A stretch of 19,589 bases of DNA from assembly GCA_021845155.1 (NCBI GenBank), contig JAKBSB010000005.1:1-19589 (forward strand), in the 5' to 3' direction. Below are positions 1 to 7,369 of this stretch, in pieces. The number at the start of each line of letters is the position of its first letter. Positions within the stretch are counted from its first letter, which is position 1. The notes beneath the pieces were generated by a model, which ran no database searches, was not told the origin of the DNA, and saw only the letters and a list, made by a program, of their open reading frames with translations. Made by a program: the position numbers and the translations under genes. Source of the stretch: Thermoplasmata archaeon (GTDB taxonomy: Archaea > Thermoplasmatota > Thermoplasmata > Thermoplasmatales > Thermoplasmataceae).

Positions 1-2
1 TG

Positions 3-2429
3 AGCCAGATCAGAAAAGAGAATGAATCTGGTTCAAAATTCATCATTGATGCCCAGAAGAAACTCAATGCCATGGAATCGGACCTCGCAGATTTACGGAT
101 CAAGATAGATGATCTTGATGTAAAAAGGCAGGAACTGCTTTCACAGAGAACTGAAATAAGTGGGAATATAGCACATCTTGAAGAAAATGCGAAGACAACT
201 GAATTCCAGATAAAGGATGCCCAGTGGAGACTCAGGGAAAGCGTGGATCAATTCAAGGGGCAGAAGGAACAGAGAGAAAAACTAACAAAGAGATACTATG
301 ATCTTAAGGCCATGATTCAGGACCTCGGAAAAAGAAAGGACGATATAAACCAGGAATTACAGACACTTGGGCGTGAGTATGAAAGAATCCAGGCAACTTC
401 CGAGAAGAGAAACCTGTCTTCGGGAAGGGCACTGCACTCGATTATGGCTGCAAGAAATGAGGGAAGAATTTCCGGTATTCATGGACCTGTTAGAGAACTG
501 ATCTCTTTTGATGAGAAATTCAGAAGTGCAATAGAATCATCGGCGGGATCAAGACTTAACGCTGTTGTGGTCGACGATGATTCAGCAGCAGCAAAATGCC
601 TGGAAATTCTGAAGAAGGAGAAGTCAGGTAAACTCACATTTCTACCGTTAAACAAGATGACGGTTGGGAGACCCAGAGGAAAGGCAATAATTGTGAGCAG
701 ATCAGACGGTTCCCTTGGTTATGTTTTTGAAACAGTCAACTATGATAAGATCTATGAGAATGTTATCTGGTATACTTTCCAGGATACAGTGATAGTTCAG
801 GACGTTGACGTGGCAAGAAAATACATGGTTGGTGTCCGTCTTGTAACAATGGATGGAGACATATTCGAGGCCAGTGGGGCAATAACTGGAGGTTTCAGTG
901 AGAAGAAGAATATTTCACAGGACAGCGAGACCAGAATTTCGGAACTTTCGGCTAAATTGAGGGATCTCAATGAGGAACTGGCTGGACTTGGACCTTTAAT
1001 TTCGGAAAAAAACCGTGAACTTGAAGATGTCACATCTCAACTTACAAGCATGTCAAAAAGCGAAGGCTCCAGCGGATCCGAGGAACAGCACCTAAAGGGT
1101 ATAGTAGAAGAGGGAAAGTTTAAGCTTGATCAAATGAGACACGAACTTGAAAATTTTGGGAACAGCCTTAAACTCAAAGAGAATGAACTCTCTGAACTTG
1201 AAAAACAACGTTCTGTTCTTGTTAAAAATGTAGAAAGACTGGAGAGTGACAAAAGATCCATACTTGAGAAAATGCGCGAACTATCTCCGGAAACAATGGA
1301 ACTTCAGGGGAGGATAGAGCGCGATATAACCCAGATCAAGATGGAAGAGGCCACATTGAATGAACAGAAGAATCACATAGAAATGGAATTTGCCACGCAG
1401 ACTGAAAGGGAGAAAAACTATTCCGATTCCATAAATATGCTCAAGGCCAGAGTTGAGGAAGATGCTAAAATCATCAGGCAGATAAAAAAAGAGTATGCCG
1501 AAAGTGATGCCGATCTGCAAAAGTTAAGGATGCTGGAAAGCCAGCTCGATTCGAGATCAAAGGAGTTTAACGAAAAGTTGCAGTCCATGCAGAAAGAGAT
1601 AGATCTGCATGTTGAAGAAATCAGAAAGCTGGATGCCGATCTGTCAACCCAGAAAGGAATTGTCATAAGCCTCAATGCAAAACTTGACACCAATTCGTCA
1701 AGAACCCGTGAAAAGGAACAGGAAATGATTGATCTTGGAGGGGATGTTATTACCGAAAGAACTGGCAGTAACGAACTGAAAAGGGGTATTGAAACTCTTT
1801 CCTCAGAAATTAATGCACTTGGATCCATAAACCAGAAGGCAATCGAGGAATATGCACTGATCACGGATGAGTTCAAGGCACTTGTTGATGAAATTGACAA
1901 ACTGAAGGATGAGAAGAGATCGCTTGAGGAACTTATGCAGAGGCTTAATGAAGAAAAAAAGAAGGCGTTCCTGAAACTGTATTATTCACTTAGAACTGAT
2001 ATGAACAGCATATATTATAACCTCTCAGGGGGAGGAGAAGCACAGCTTATTCTCAGTGATGAAAATGATCCGCTGAATTCTGAAGTGCATATAAGGGCAA
2101 GACCGAAAGGAACTAACTTCAGCAAACTTGACGCGCTGTCTGGGGGAGAGAAAAGCCTCACGGCACTTGCATTCATCATGGCTGTACAGAGAATAAAACC
2201 ATCACCCATTTATTACCTGGATGAGGTAGATATGTTCCTTGACGGTGCTAACGCAGAGAGAACTGGTGGCCTGTTCATGCAGAACTCAAAGACTTCGCAG
2301 ATTCTGGTTGTCTCTCTCAGAAAGGCAATGCTGAAGTACGCAGATCATGTCATAGGAGTTACCAGCTTTGACGATGAGAATTCTGAGGTTTTTGAGAAGA
2401 CACTCAACGACGAGACGGAGGCTTTCTGA
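3..2429 (+). CDS. smc: Chromosome segregation ATPase SMC, 3' part (5' end outside window)
   Basis: This is the C-terminal two thirds of an SMC protein, the ATPase that with ScpA forms the condensin-like complex organising and segregating the chromosome. The frame is open from the first bases, so the start, the N-terminal head and its Walker A motif lie upstream of the window. What is present, in order: the end of the first coiled coil (to about base 430); the hinge (about 450-900, with a GIHGPV-type opening, a TFLPL strand and the Gly-rich GAITGG end); a long second coiled coil rich in Lys, Glu and Leu (900-2000); and the C-terminal ATPase head. The head shows the ABC signature LSGGE at 2136-2150, then Walker B ending LDEVD, and an SLRKAM segment where SMC proteins have the H-loop region. 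The stop overlaps the scpA start by one base (TGATG), so the two are translationally coupled. Confidence 0.96.
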   Translation, partial: SQIRKENESGSKFIIDAQKKLNAMESDLADLRIKIDDLDVKRQELLSQRTEISGNIAHLEENAKTTEFQIKDAQWRLRESVDQFKGQKEQREKLTKRYYDLKAMIQDLGKRKDDINQELQTLGREYERIQATSEKRNLSSGRALHSIMAARNEGRISGIHGPVRELISFDEKFRSAIESSAGSRLNAVVVDDDSAAAKCLEILKKEKSGKLTFLPLNKMTVGRPRGKAIIVSRSDGSLGYVFETVNYDKIYENVIWYTFQDTVIVQDVDVARKYMVGVRLVTMDGDIFEASGAITGGFSEKKNISQDSETRISELSAKLRDLNEELAGLGPLISEKNRELEDVTSQLTSMSKSEGSSGSEEQHLKGIVEEGKFKLDQMRHELENFGNSLKLKENELSELEKQRSVLVKNVERLESDKRSILEKMRELSPETMELQGRIERDITQIKMEEATLNEQKNHIEMEFATQTEREKNYSDSINMLKARVEEDAKIIRQIKKEYAESDADLQKLRMLESQLDSRSKEFNEKLQSMQKEIDLHVEEIRKLDADLSTQKGIVISLNAKLDTNSSRTREKEQEMIDLGGDVITERTGSNELKRGIETLSSEINALGSINQKAIEEYALITDEFKALVDEIDKLKDEKRSLEELMQRLNEEKKKAFLKLYYSLRTDMNSIYYNLSGGGEAQLILSDENDPLNSEVHIRARPKGTNFSKLDALSGGEKSLTALAFIMAVQRIKPSPIYYLDEVDMFLDGANAERTGGLFMQNSKTSQILVVSLRKAMLKYADHVIGVTSFDDENSEVFEKTLNDETEAF

Positions 2430-3259
2430 TGGACAGCTATGAGATTCTGAAGAGCATAGTCACACAGGGGACACTGCTTGATTCCGACGTTGGAATTTAT
2501 AAGGATATACTTGAGGAGATGGATCATGGAGTTGAGTATTCGGATCCTTTCTACAGATCCGTTGCCAGGATATTTGAGATGTGCAGGGAAGGTCTTGTTG
2601 ACCCATGGTCAGTGAACATAACTGCCTTTTCTGCTATTTTTGAAAGCCTGATTAATGAAGAATTCAGCGATTTTGGAACCGCCGGTTATGTACTGACCCT
2701 GGCATGGCATGTGCTCATGGAAAAAAGCGAGATCTCGGTTAAGAAGAGGGCAATCCAAGAAGAGGAATCATTCGAGGTCACTGAACAGGAAAACGTGGGT
2801 TCTACGGAGATTGAAAATGCTGATCCGGTCGTTTTCAATAATTTCAGGGATGCCATTCTTCCTCTTGATCTCCCGGTGAGATCTGATCATAAGAGTAAAG
2901 TACTTCTCGTTGAGCTCCTTGAATACGTGAAAACCGCTTACAGGAGGAGAGAAAACACAAGTAAGGAACAGAAAAATGAAGGGACAGTTTCTCTTTCCGT
3001 GATGGAAGACATAGTGAATGAACTTCACGGAGAGGAACCTGAAAAAGAGATAAAGGAACTTTATGAAAAAATCCAATCCATTCCCGAGAGTGAGTTTTAC
3101 CTGGACACGTATTTCTCAGCTTCAAAGCTTGAGAGTTTTGTTTCCCTCATTTACTGCCTTTTCCTCTGCAGGGAAAAGAAGATATGGATCTCACAGGAAG
3201 GGCCATACATGCCCATAGTCATACATAAAATTGAAGGTGAAATGAATGGAACACAATAG
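2429..3259 (+). CDS. scpA: Segregation and condensation protein A (ScpA kleisin)
   Basis: ScpA is the kleisin subunit that bridges the two SMC heads. The 276-residue product has the family layout. The N-terminal helical domain contains a VDPWSVNIT segment, matching the family's INPWDVDI-like motif, followed by a helix around AGYVLTLAWHVLMEKSE. A long acidic linker rich in Glu comes next, and a C-terminal winged-helix-like domain near residues 225-270 contains a REKKIWISQEGPY stretch. The start at 2429 is supported by a GGAGG Shine-Dalgarno site at 2417-2421, seven bases before the ATG, and by the one-base overlap with smc. The linker is variable and acidic, as is common in this family. Sequence conservation of ScpA is weak in general, so the call rests on the motifs together with the position directly behind smc. 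Confidence 0.9.
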   Translation: MDSYEILKSIVTQGTLLDSDVGIYKDILEEMDHGVEYSDPFYRSVARIFEMCREGLVDPWSVNITAFSAIFESLINEEFSDFGTAGYVLTLAWHVLMEKSEISVKKRAIQEEESFEVTEQENVGSTEIENADPVVFNNFRDAILPLDLPVRSDHKSKVLLVELLEYVKTAYRRRENTSKEQKNEGTVSLSVMEDIVNELHGEEPEKEIKELYEKIQSIPESEFYLDTYFSASKLESFVSLIYCLFLCREKKIWISQEGPYMPIVIHKIEGEMNGTQ

Positions 3260-3485
3260 AAGGAAAGATGCCAGAAAAGGAACCTCAGGTTACCGAATTC
3301 GGGACACTGCCTGGATTCTTTCTGGTTACAGGAAACCTCAGCAGGTCTACCGGAGGCATGAATTCCACTATCCCACAAACAACAGTTATTCCACAAGTTT
3401 TCAAATAATAAAAGTGATTACATCTGGCATACTCACAGTTACAATGGTTCTTATCCTGATGCTTGTTGTACATACACTTTTGTGA
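3246..3485 (+). CDS. Small tail-anchored membrane protein of the smc-scpA cluster
   Basis: I do not recognise this 79-residue protein. Residues 1-50 are strongly basic and aromatic (RRKDARKG, then GYRIRD and SGYRKPQQVYRR) with no hydrophobic stretch. Residues 54-79 form one hydrophobic segment reaching almost to the C terminus, so it looks like a tail-anchored protein with its basic part in the cytoplasm. The start is supported by a GGTGA Shine-Dalgarno site at 3236-3240, five bases before the ATG. The gene overlaps scpA by 14 bases, so it is very probably co-translated with scpA. A different frame (3268-3408) gives a 46-residue reading, but it lacks a good ribosome site. ScpB is not found here. 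A role in tethering the SMC complex to the membrane would be pure inference from position. Confidence 0.62.
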   Translation: MEHNRRKDARKGTSGYRIRDTAWILSGYRKPQQVYRRHEFHYPTNNSYSTSFQIIKVITSGILTVTMVLILMLVVHTLL

Positions 3486-3565
3486 ATTTAACCGCTTCCC
3501 GCACCGGATTCCCTGAATCTTAAGCACCACAGTTCCAAAAGTATTGTTATCAGGTGTTAAAAATT

Positions 3566-3574
3566 GTTTAATAA
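3566..3574 (+). promoter_or_regulatory. TATA-like box for tyrS
   Basis: The A/T element GTTTAATAA is centred about 28 bases before the tyrS ATG at 3598, and there is no Shine-Dalgarno site before that ATG. This spacing fits a leaderless archaeal transcript starting at the ATG. It also argues for the 3598 start over an in-frame ATG at 3544, which lies upstream of the box. Confidence 0.42.
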
Positions 3575-3597
3575 CACCATTATTATTTACGTTTATA

Positions 3598-4629
3598 ATG
3601 GGCAGTATTGATCTTGTGGAAAGAAATATGGTCGAAATTGTAACACATGATGATCTCGCCAGGCTTGATCTGTCGAAAAGCAAAGGTTACATAGGCTTTG
3701 AACCGTCGGGAATTCCACACCTTGGAACCGCAATAATATGGAAGGAAAAGATTAACGATCTTGTTGCAGCCGGAGTTCATATGGTGGTTCTTCTGGCTGA
3801 CTGGCATGCCAGGATAAACGACAAATTGGGCGGTGACATGAGGCTCATCAGACTCAGCGGAGAAATGCTGAAAGGATGCCTGACTGCCATGGGACTTTCC
3901 CGTGAAGTTGAATTTGTCTGGGCTTCGGACGTTGTAAAGGATGAGAGTTACTGGGAAACACTTCTCAATGTAGCCAAAAATGCAAACCTCTCAAGACTTA
4001 GAAGATCTCTCCCGATAATGGGAAGAACTGAAGATGACGCTGACAGCGATTTCAGCAAATACATCTATCCACTGATGCAGGTCACGGACATCATTTATAT
4101 GGGTCTTGACATAGCGGTTGGAGGGATGGATCAGCGGCATGCACATATGCTTGCCCGTGACATTCAGGAAAAAATGGGACTGAAAAAGGTTGTTTCACTT
4201 CATGGACCCCTGCTGGGAAGTCTCCTTGGATCAGGAAGGATGGATTCATTCAAAAAAATGTCAAAAAGCGATCCGGATTCAGCACTATTCCTTTCTGATT
4301 CAGCGGAAGAGATAAGAAGAAAATTGAGAAATGCTTTCTGCCCAATGGGAGAAATTGAAGGGAATCCTGTCACCTCAATTGTCCGGGAGATATTCTTTCC
4401 ATTCTCCGGTAAACCCCTGACAATACAGAGACCTGAAAAAAAAGGTGGTCCATTCAGCGTGAAAAACTGGGATGAATTCGCTTCCGTGTATCTCGAGAAT
4501 AAAATACATCCCATGGATCTCAAAGCGGCAGTTTCGGAATATCTGGTTGAACTCCTTGCCCCGGCCCGTGAATTTTATTCTGAAAACGCAGACAGGTTCA
4601 AGGAGATACTTGATCTTTACAGAAAATGA
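3598..4629 (+). CDS. tyrS: Tyrosyl-tRNA synthetase, archaeal type
   Basis: The enzyme charges tRNA-Tyr with tyrosine in the cytoplasm. The 343-residue product is a class I synthetase: the nucleotide-binding HIGH-type motif is HLGT (residues 41-44), preceded by GFEPSGIP, and the KMSKS motif is at residues 220-224. In between lie LLADWHARINDKLGG, YPLMQVTDI and AVGGMDQRHAHMLARD, which are typical of archaeal/eukaryotic TyrRS rather than TrpRS. The start at 3598 gives the usual N terminus (a short helix, then a VERNMVEIVTHDDL-like segment). An in-frame ATG at 3544 would add 18 hydrophobic residues not expected in the family. A TATA-like box sits 28 bases upstream. The length is normal for the short archaeal form. 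Confidence 0.95.
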   Translation: MGSIDLVERNMVEIVTHDDLARLDLSKSKGYIGFEPSGIPHLGTAIIWKEKINDLVAAGVHMVVLLADWHARINDKLGGDMRLIRLSGEMLKGCLTAMGLSREVEFVWASDVVKDESYWETLLNVAKNANLSRLRRSLPIMGRTEDDADSDFSKYIYPLMQVTDIIYMGLDIAVGGMDQRHAHMLARDIQEKMGLKKVVSLHGPLLGSLLGSGRMDSFKKMSKSDPDSALFLSDSAEEIRRKLRNAFCPMGEIEGNPVTSIVREIFFPFSGKPLTIQRPEKKGGPFSVKNWDEFASVYLENKIHPMDLKAAVSEYLVELLAPAREFYSENADRFKEILDLYRK

Positions 4630-4661
4630 TTGATTTCTTTTTAATAAAATAAAATCCAGAA
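4630..4661. terminator. Bidirectional T/A-rich termination region between convergent genes
   Basis: The 32 bases between the convergent tyrS and the small membrane protein gene carry a plus-strand T tract (4634-4642) and an A-rich tract (4643-4655) that reads as T-rich on the minus strand. Archaeal RNA polymerase commonly terminates in such oligo-T tracts without a hairpin. This is inference from composition and position. Confidence 0.4.
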
Positions 4662-4937
4662 TCAGGCTGGTTCGTTCTTCATTTCCAGTTTGAAGCGTTT
4701 CAGCCTCAGGATAAAGATAACAAGTGAAGCAACAAGAATAGCCCCGAAAACTATGGCGACAATCATCCAGATGTATGTAGAGCCTGACACCACAGTTGAT
4801 ATTACCTCCTTGCCATTCACTGTTGCGTATCTGAAAGTGGTTATAACAGACATCATACTTGATACAAATACCATCACAACCATGAAAACAAGAATCATCA
4901 GGCTTTCAGTTGTTTTTTTTATTATCTCCTTTTCCAT
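4662..4937 (-). CDS. Small two-helix membrane protein
   Basis: I do not recognise the family. With the ATG at 4937 the product has 91 residues: a short charged N terminus (MEKEIIKKTTES), a hydrophobic helix of about 22 residues rich in Met, Val and Phe, a polar loop of about 20 residues (TTFRYATVNGKEVIST), a second helix of about 23 residues, and a basic C-terminal tail (RLKRFK, then EMKNE). The basic tail suggests that both ends are cytoplasmic. An in-frame ATG at 4946 would add three residues, but a TATA-like element at 4958-4965 is centred about 25 bases before 4937, favouring 4937 and a leaderless message. The opposite strand is also open but would give a less convincing protein. The function is unknown. 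Confidence 0.65.
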   Translation of the reverse strand: MEKEIIKKTTESLMILVFMVVMVFVSSMMSVITTFRYATVNGKEVISTVVSGSTYIWMIVAIVFGAILVASLVIFILRLKRFKLEMKNEPA

Positions 4938-4957
4938 TGGAATCATCTTTTAAAGGG

Positions 4958-4965
4958 TATTTATT
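4958..4965 (-). promoter_or_regulatory. TATA-like box for the two-helix membrane protein
   Basis: On the minus strand this reads AATAAATA and is centred about 25 bases before the ATG at 4937. There is no clear Shine-Dalgarno site at either candidate start, so a leaderless message from 4937 is the simplest reading. Confidence 0.38.
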
Positions 4966-5214
4966 GAGGGATGATCATCACTGGAATGTTATTTAAGATT
5001 CCTTTTTTCTTCCTGGGTGGCAAAAAAATACCGTAATTCTTTGAAATACTGGCCATGATTTATGCCTGGCGTGAATTATGAATCTCTTCCGGCCTTGATG
5101 TGTAATTTTCGTCGCCATTTCCCCATCTTCAAAACATGTACACCTCTCGTGATCCAGGGAATCGGGAGATTCATGAAATACTGAATGGTGAAAGATTCAG
5201 TCTCCCCTGCTTTG
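4966..5214. other. Gene-free stretch with one nested dyad
   Basis: No convincing reading frame, tRNA or box C/D signature was found here on either strand. The only structure noted is at 5164-5206, where GGGAGA and CTGAAT are complementary to the contiguous ATTCAGTCTCCC, leaving an 11-base bulge and an 8-base loop. Together with the region up to 5336 this makes about 390 bases without a confident gene, downstream of the AbrB-type gene. Confidence 0.4.
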
Positions 5215-5336
5215 TCACAAGCAAAGAGCATGAGAACCAAAATTTAAAAAAATCTGAGGATGCCCACTCCTAACTTTGTGCGGCGAGATTTCCTGGATTA
5301 AGAAGTCGATAAAATCAGTTTCATCATTGATTATAT

Positions 5337-5498
5337 CTACTTCATTTTTTCCAGGGAAACGAATTCGCCATCCAGATAAAACCCAAGTATATCCCTGGGT
5401 CCAATCTGGAGTCTCTCCGCAACTTTTCTGGGTAGAGTCATACGAAGTGAACTCCCTCTTTTTGATACGTGTGAGACATCAATAAGTGTTTTCCCCAT
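5337..5498 (-). CDS. AbrB/SpoVT-fold small DNA-binding protein
   Basis: This 53-residue gene encodes a swapped-hairpin AbrB-type protein. It starts MGKTLIDVSHVSKRGSSLRM and continues TLPRKVAERLQIGPRDILGF, matching the family pattern: a first strand ending in SKRGSSLR, the TLP(R/K) turn, a short helix (VAERLQI), then G-x-x-D-I-L-G-F-Y and a final strand (GEFVSLEKMK). Such proteins usually dimerise, bind DNA as transcription regulators or serve as antitoxins. No toxin gene lies next to it: fen ends 105 bases upstream and nothing recognisable follows. A TATA-like element lies about 32 bases before the ATG. After the stop, a shifted frame stays open for another 40 codons (see findings), so this copy could be shortened by a frameshift in the six-A run at 5345-5350. 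Confidence 0.85.
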   Translation of the reverse strand: MGKTLIDVSHVSKRGSSLRMTLPRKVAERLQIGPRDILGFYLDGEFVSLEKMK

Positions 5499-5526
5499 TT
5501 TTACCTGTTGTTTATAGACATTTTAC

Positions 5527-5534
5527 TATTTAAA
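5527..5534 (-). promoter_or_regulatory. TATA-like box for the AbrB-type gene
   Basis: On the minus strand it reads TTTAAATA, centred about 32 bases before the ATG at 5498. This would give a leader of only a few bases. No good Shine-Dalgarno site is visible, apart from AGGT close to the ATG. Confidence 0.42.
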
Positions 5535-5603
5535 CCCATGCAAACTGTTTACATTAATTAATCATTGCACACAATTGTAGTTATTCGGACAATTTCCCCG
5601 AGA

Positions 5604-6623
5604 TCAGAAAAATGAATCCAGGTTGAACTGGCTGGCTTTCCTGTGTACCTTTTCAAGGTTGTCAATATATGGCGAGACCCTTTCTCTCGAGAAATCGTGC
5701 CTTCCGCACAGCGCGTTTAAAATTTCATCCTTTTGCATCTCATGGAGGTTCGTGTCTGGATTTTCATCCACTGGTGGATTCAGGAAGAATTCTCTTATTT
5801 CCTGAAGATTCTCAATTTCCCTCTCCTTTGCCTTTAGAACCTCATATATGTTACCATGTTTTTTGATAAGTTTTACAGCGGTTTTTGCTCCAACCCTTTC
5901 AATACCTGTGTTGAAATCGGTCCCTACAAGAATGGCTGCATCAATCATCATCTCCCTGGTTATGTCGAGAACGCGCAGCGTCTCTGCGGAATCTATAACT
6001 TCCGGGCTCACGTTAATATAGATGTTCTTGCCACTCACCTTTCTTCTTCCATATGTGGTTATGTTCCTGTAGATCTGTTTGGCTCCGAAAAGGATGCAGT
6101 CATAATCCTGTGATATGACTCCCTGCACGAGATCTTTTCCATTCATCCATGACGCCTGGGCCTCACCTTCCGATGGTGCCTGAACAAAAGGTATACCCAT
6201 GTATGTCAGAAGTTCCTTGATCTCCCTTATCATATCTCCGTTGATGTAATTTATTCTGGAGGACAGTGATCTTACCTTTTCAGTATCTCCCTCCTCCCTT
6301 GCCCTTTGGAGGTCACTTATATTCTTTTCCTTGACTATTCTGCGTTCCTCTAGAGTCCTGTTCTTGAGCCTGAAGGGTTTTCCATCAAATACATATACTG
6401 GCTTAATCCCGTTTTCAAGCATGGTTATGGTTCTGTAGAATATACCGGAGAGGTGGGATGTGACATTTCCAGACCGATCCATGAGCGGTGTGCCATCGGG
6501 TTGCCTTATACTGCTCAGGAACTGATAAATTATATTGTAAGCATCTATTGCAACCGTCATGTTGGCAAGATCCTTGATCGTGATCTTCCTCTTCACAACT
6601 ATATCACTTAAGTCTACTCCCAT
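5604..6623 (-). CDS. fen: Flap endonuclease 1 (FEN1/XPG family)
   Basis: FEN1 removes 5' flaps during Okazaki fragment maturation and base excision repair. The 339-residue protein starts with the conserved MGVDLSDIV, and the processed N terminus is part of the active site. The metal-binding acidic residues are all present: D27 in AIDAYN, D80 in VFDGKP, E152 and E154 in PSEGEAQ, D173 and D175 in SQDYDCILFG, and D236 in GTDFNTG, followed by the helix-two-turn-helix IERVGAKTA. The last eight residues, QFNLDSFF, are a classic PCNA-interacting (PIP) box. The start is one base after the radB stop, with GAGGGA at 6628-6633 as ribosome site, so the pair is an operon. Length and motifs are normal for an active archaeal enzyme. 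Confidence 0.97.
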   Translation of the reverse strand: MGVDLSDIVVKRKITIKDLANMTVAIDAYNIIYQFLSSIRQPDGTPLMDRSGNVTSHLSGIFYRTITMLENGIKPVYVFDGKPFRLKNRTLEERRIVKEKNISDLQRAREEGDTEKVRSLSSRINYINGDMIREIKELLTYMGIPFVQAPSEGEAQASWMNGKDLVQGVISQDYDCILFGAKQIYRNITTYGRRKVSGKNIYINVSPEVIDSAETLRVLDITREMMIDAAILVGTDFNTGIERVGAKTAVKLIKKHGNIYEVLKAKEREIENLQEIREFFLNPPVDENPDTNLHEMQKDEILNALCGRHDFSRERVSPYIDNLEKVHRKASQFNLDSFF

Positions 6624-6624
6624 T

Positions 6625-7323
6625 TTATCCCTCGCATATCACGCCGTATTCCACTATCCTGAACCTGGACTCCTTTCCTTCCGGGACAGATCTGTGTTTT
6701 ATGATTCGAATCTTTCTCACACCCTCCCCATCTTTTTCCAGCCTTATAATAGATTTCATGACATGATCTATTATGAAACCTCCGAAGGGCTGCAGGTTCT
6801 TGGAATCAACATCCATGTATATCTGATTTGTGAGAAGAACAGGAATTGAGAATTTGAGCGCTATGCCTGAAAGGAGAGAAAGCTGCCTCTGTATGCCGTT
6901 TATCCTGGAATTGTATTCATTTGATTTTTCCAGCCTGAAGAATTCAGTGAATGAGTCAACAACCAGTATACCTGGATTTTTCATCTTCTCCAGATTTTTT
7001 CCGATTCTCATTATGGAAAGTTCCTGATCGTCAAGAGAGGAGATTCTGAACAGTTGCATATTTTCTGCAAGTCCGTGATCAGAACCGCATATCTGCATGA
7101 ACCTGTCTCCCGAGAAACCTTCTGTGTCCATGTATATTGCAGTCTTCCCAAGTTTTATTGCAGCAACTGAGAAGATCATTGCGAGATTTGATTTTCCAGA
7201 TCCCCCCTCTCCATAAAATTCAGTTATTACTCCTGGTTCAAGTCCGCCACCCATCACTGAATCTATGCAGGCAACTCCTGACCGAAGTCTTTCCATTGAA
7301 CTGGACGGATCTATTTTTTCCAT
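6625..7323 (-). CDS. radB: DNA repair and recombination protein RadB (RecA/RadA paralogue)
   Basis: RadB is an archaeal RecA-family ATPase of the recombination machinery, shorter than RadA because it lacks the N-terminal helix-hairpin-helix domain. The 232-residue product shows the expected core: SGVACIDSVMGGGLEPG at the start, Walker A GEGGSGKSN (from residue 38), Walker B GILVVDSF (about 118-125) and a L2-like region ending in VLLTNQIY. The C-terminal part (IRLEKDGEGVRKIRIIKHRSVPEG) is typical of the RadA/RadB fold. A TATA-like box about 28 bases upstream and the lack of a Shine-Dalgarno site suggest a leaderless message that continues into fen, one base downstream. Confidence 0.94.
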   Translation of the reverse strand: MEKIDPSSSMERLRSGVACIDSVMGGGLEPGVITEFYGEGGSGKSNLAMIFSVAAIKLGKTAIYMDTEGFSGDRFMQICGSDHGLAENMQLFRISSLDDQELSIMRIGKNLEKMKNPGILVVDSFTEFFRLEKSNEYNSRINGIQRQLSLLSGIALKFSIPVLLTNQIYMDVDSKNLQPFGGFIIDHVMKSIIRLEKDGEGVRKIRIIKHRSVPEGKESRFRIVEYGVICEG

Positions 7324-7346
7324 TACCCATGGTGATCATGTCAGCA

Positions 7347-7355
7347 TATAAATAA
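7347..7355 (-). promoter_or_regulatory. TATA-like box for the radB-fen operon
   Basis: On the minus strand it reads TTATTTATA, centred 28 bases before the radB ATG at 7323, in the 46-base gap after the phosphatase gene. An upstream ATG (7330) is out of frame. This supports leaderless transcription of radB-fen, separate from the genes before it. Confidence 0.5.
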
Positions 7356-7369
7356 TAGGCTAAATACCT

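Noticed and set aside
1418..1900. A 160-codon open frame on the minus strand
   Set aside because: It is the antisense shadow of the SMC coiled coil. Its Ser-rich composition mirrors the Glu/Lys-rich sense strand and it has no promoter or ribosome site.
3268..3408. A 46-codon frame (MPEKEPQVTEFG start) inside the tail-anchored gene
   Set aside because: No good ribosome site and no family resemblance. The overlapping 79-codon frame has GGTGA at the right spacing and a clear membrane helix.
4690..4953. An 87-codon plus-strand frame opposite the two-helix membrane protein
   Set aside because: The minus-strand product has the cleaner membrane protein pattern (charged ends, two helices, a polar loop) and a TATA-like box at the right distance.
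4966..5336. Box C/D guide RNA or tRNA in the gene-free stretch
   Set aside because: No properly spaced TGATGA and CTGA boxes and no tRNA T-loop sequence were found on either strand. The one TGATGA-like site (near 5321) is only two bases from a CTGA.
5276..5485. A 69-codon plus-strand frame
   Set aside because: It is the antisense shadow of the AbrB-type gene, whose conserved motif order is unmistakable on the minus strand.
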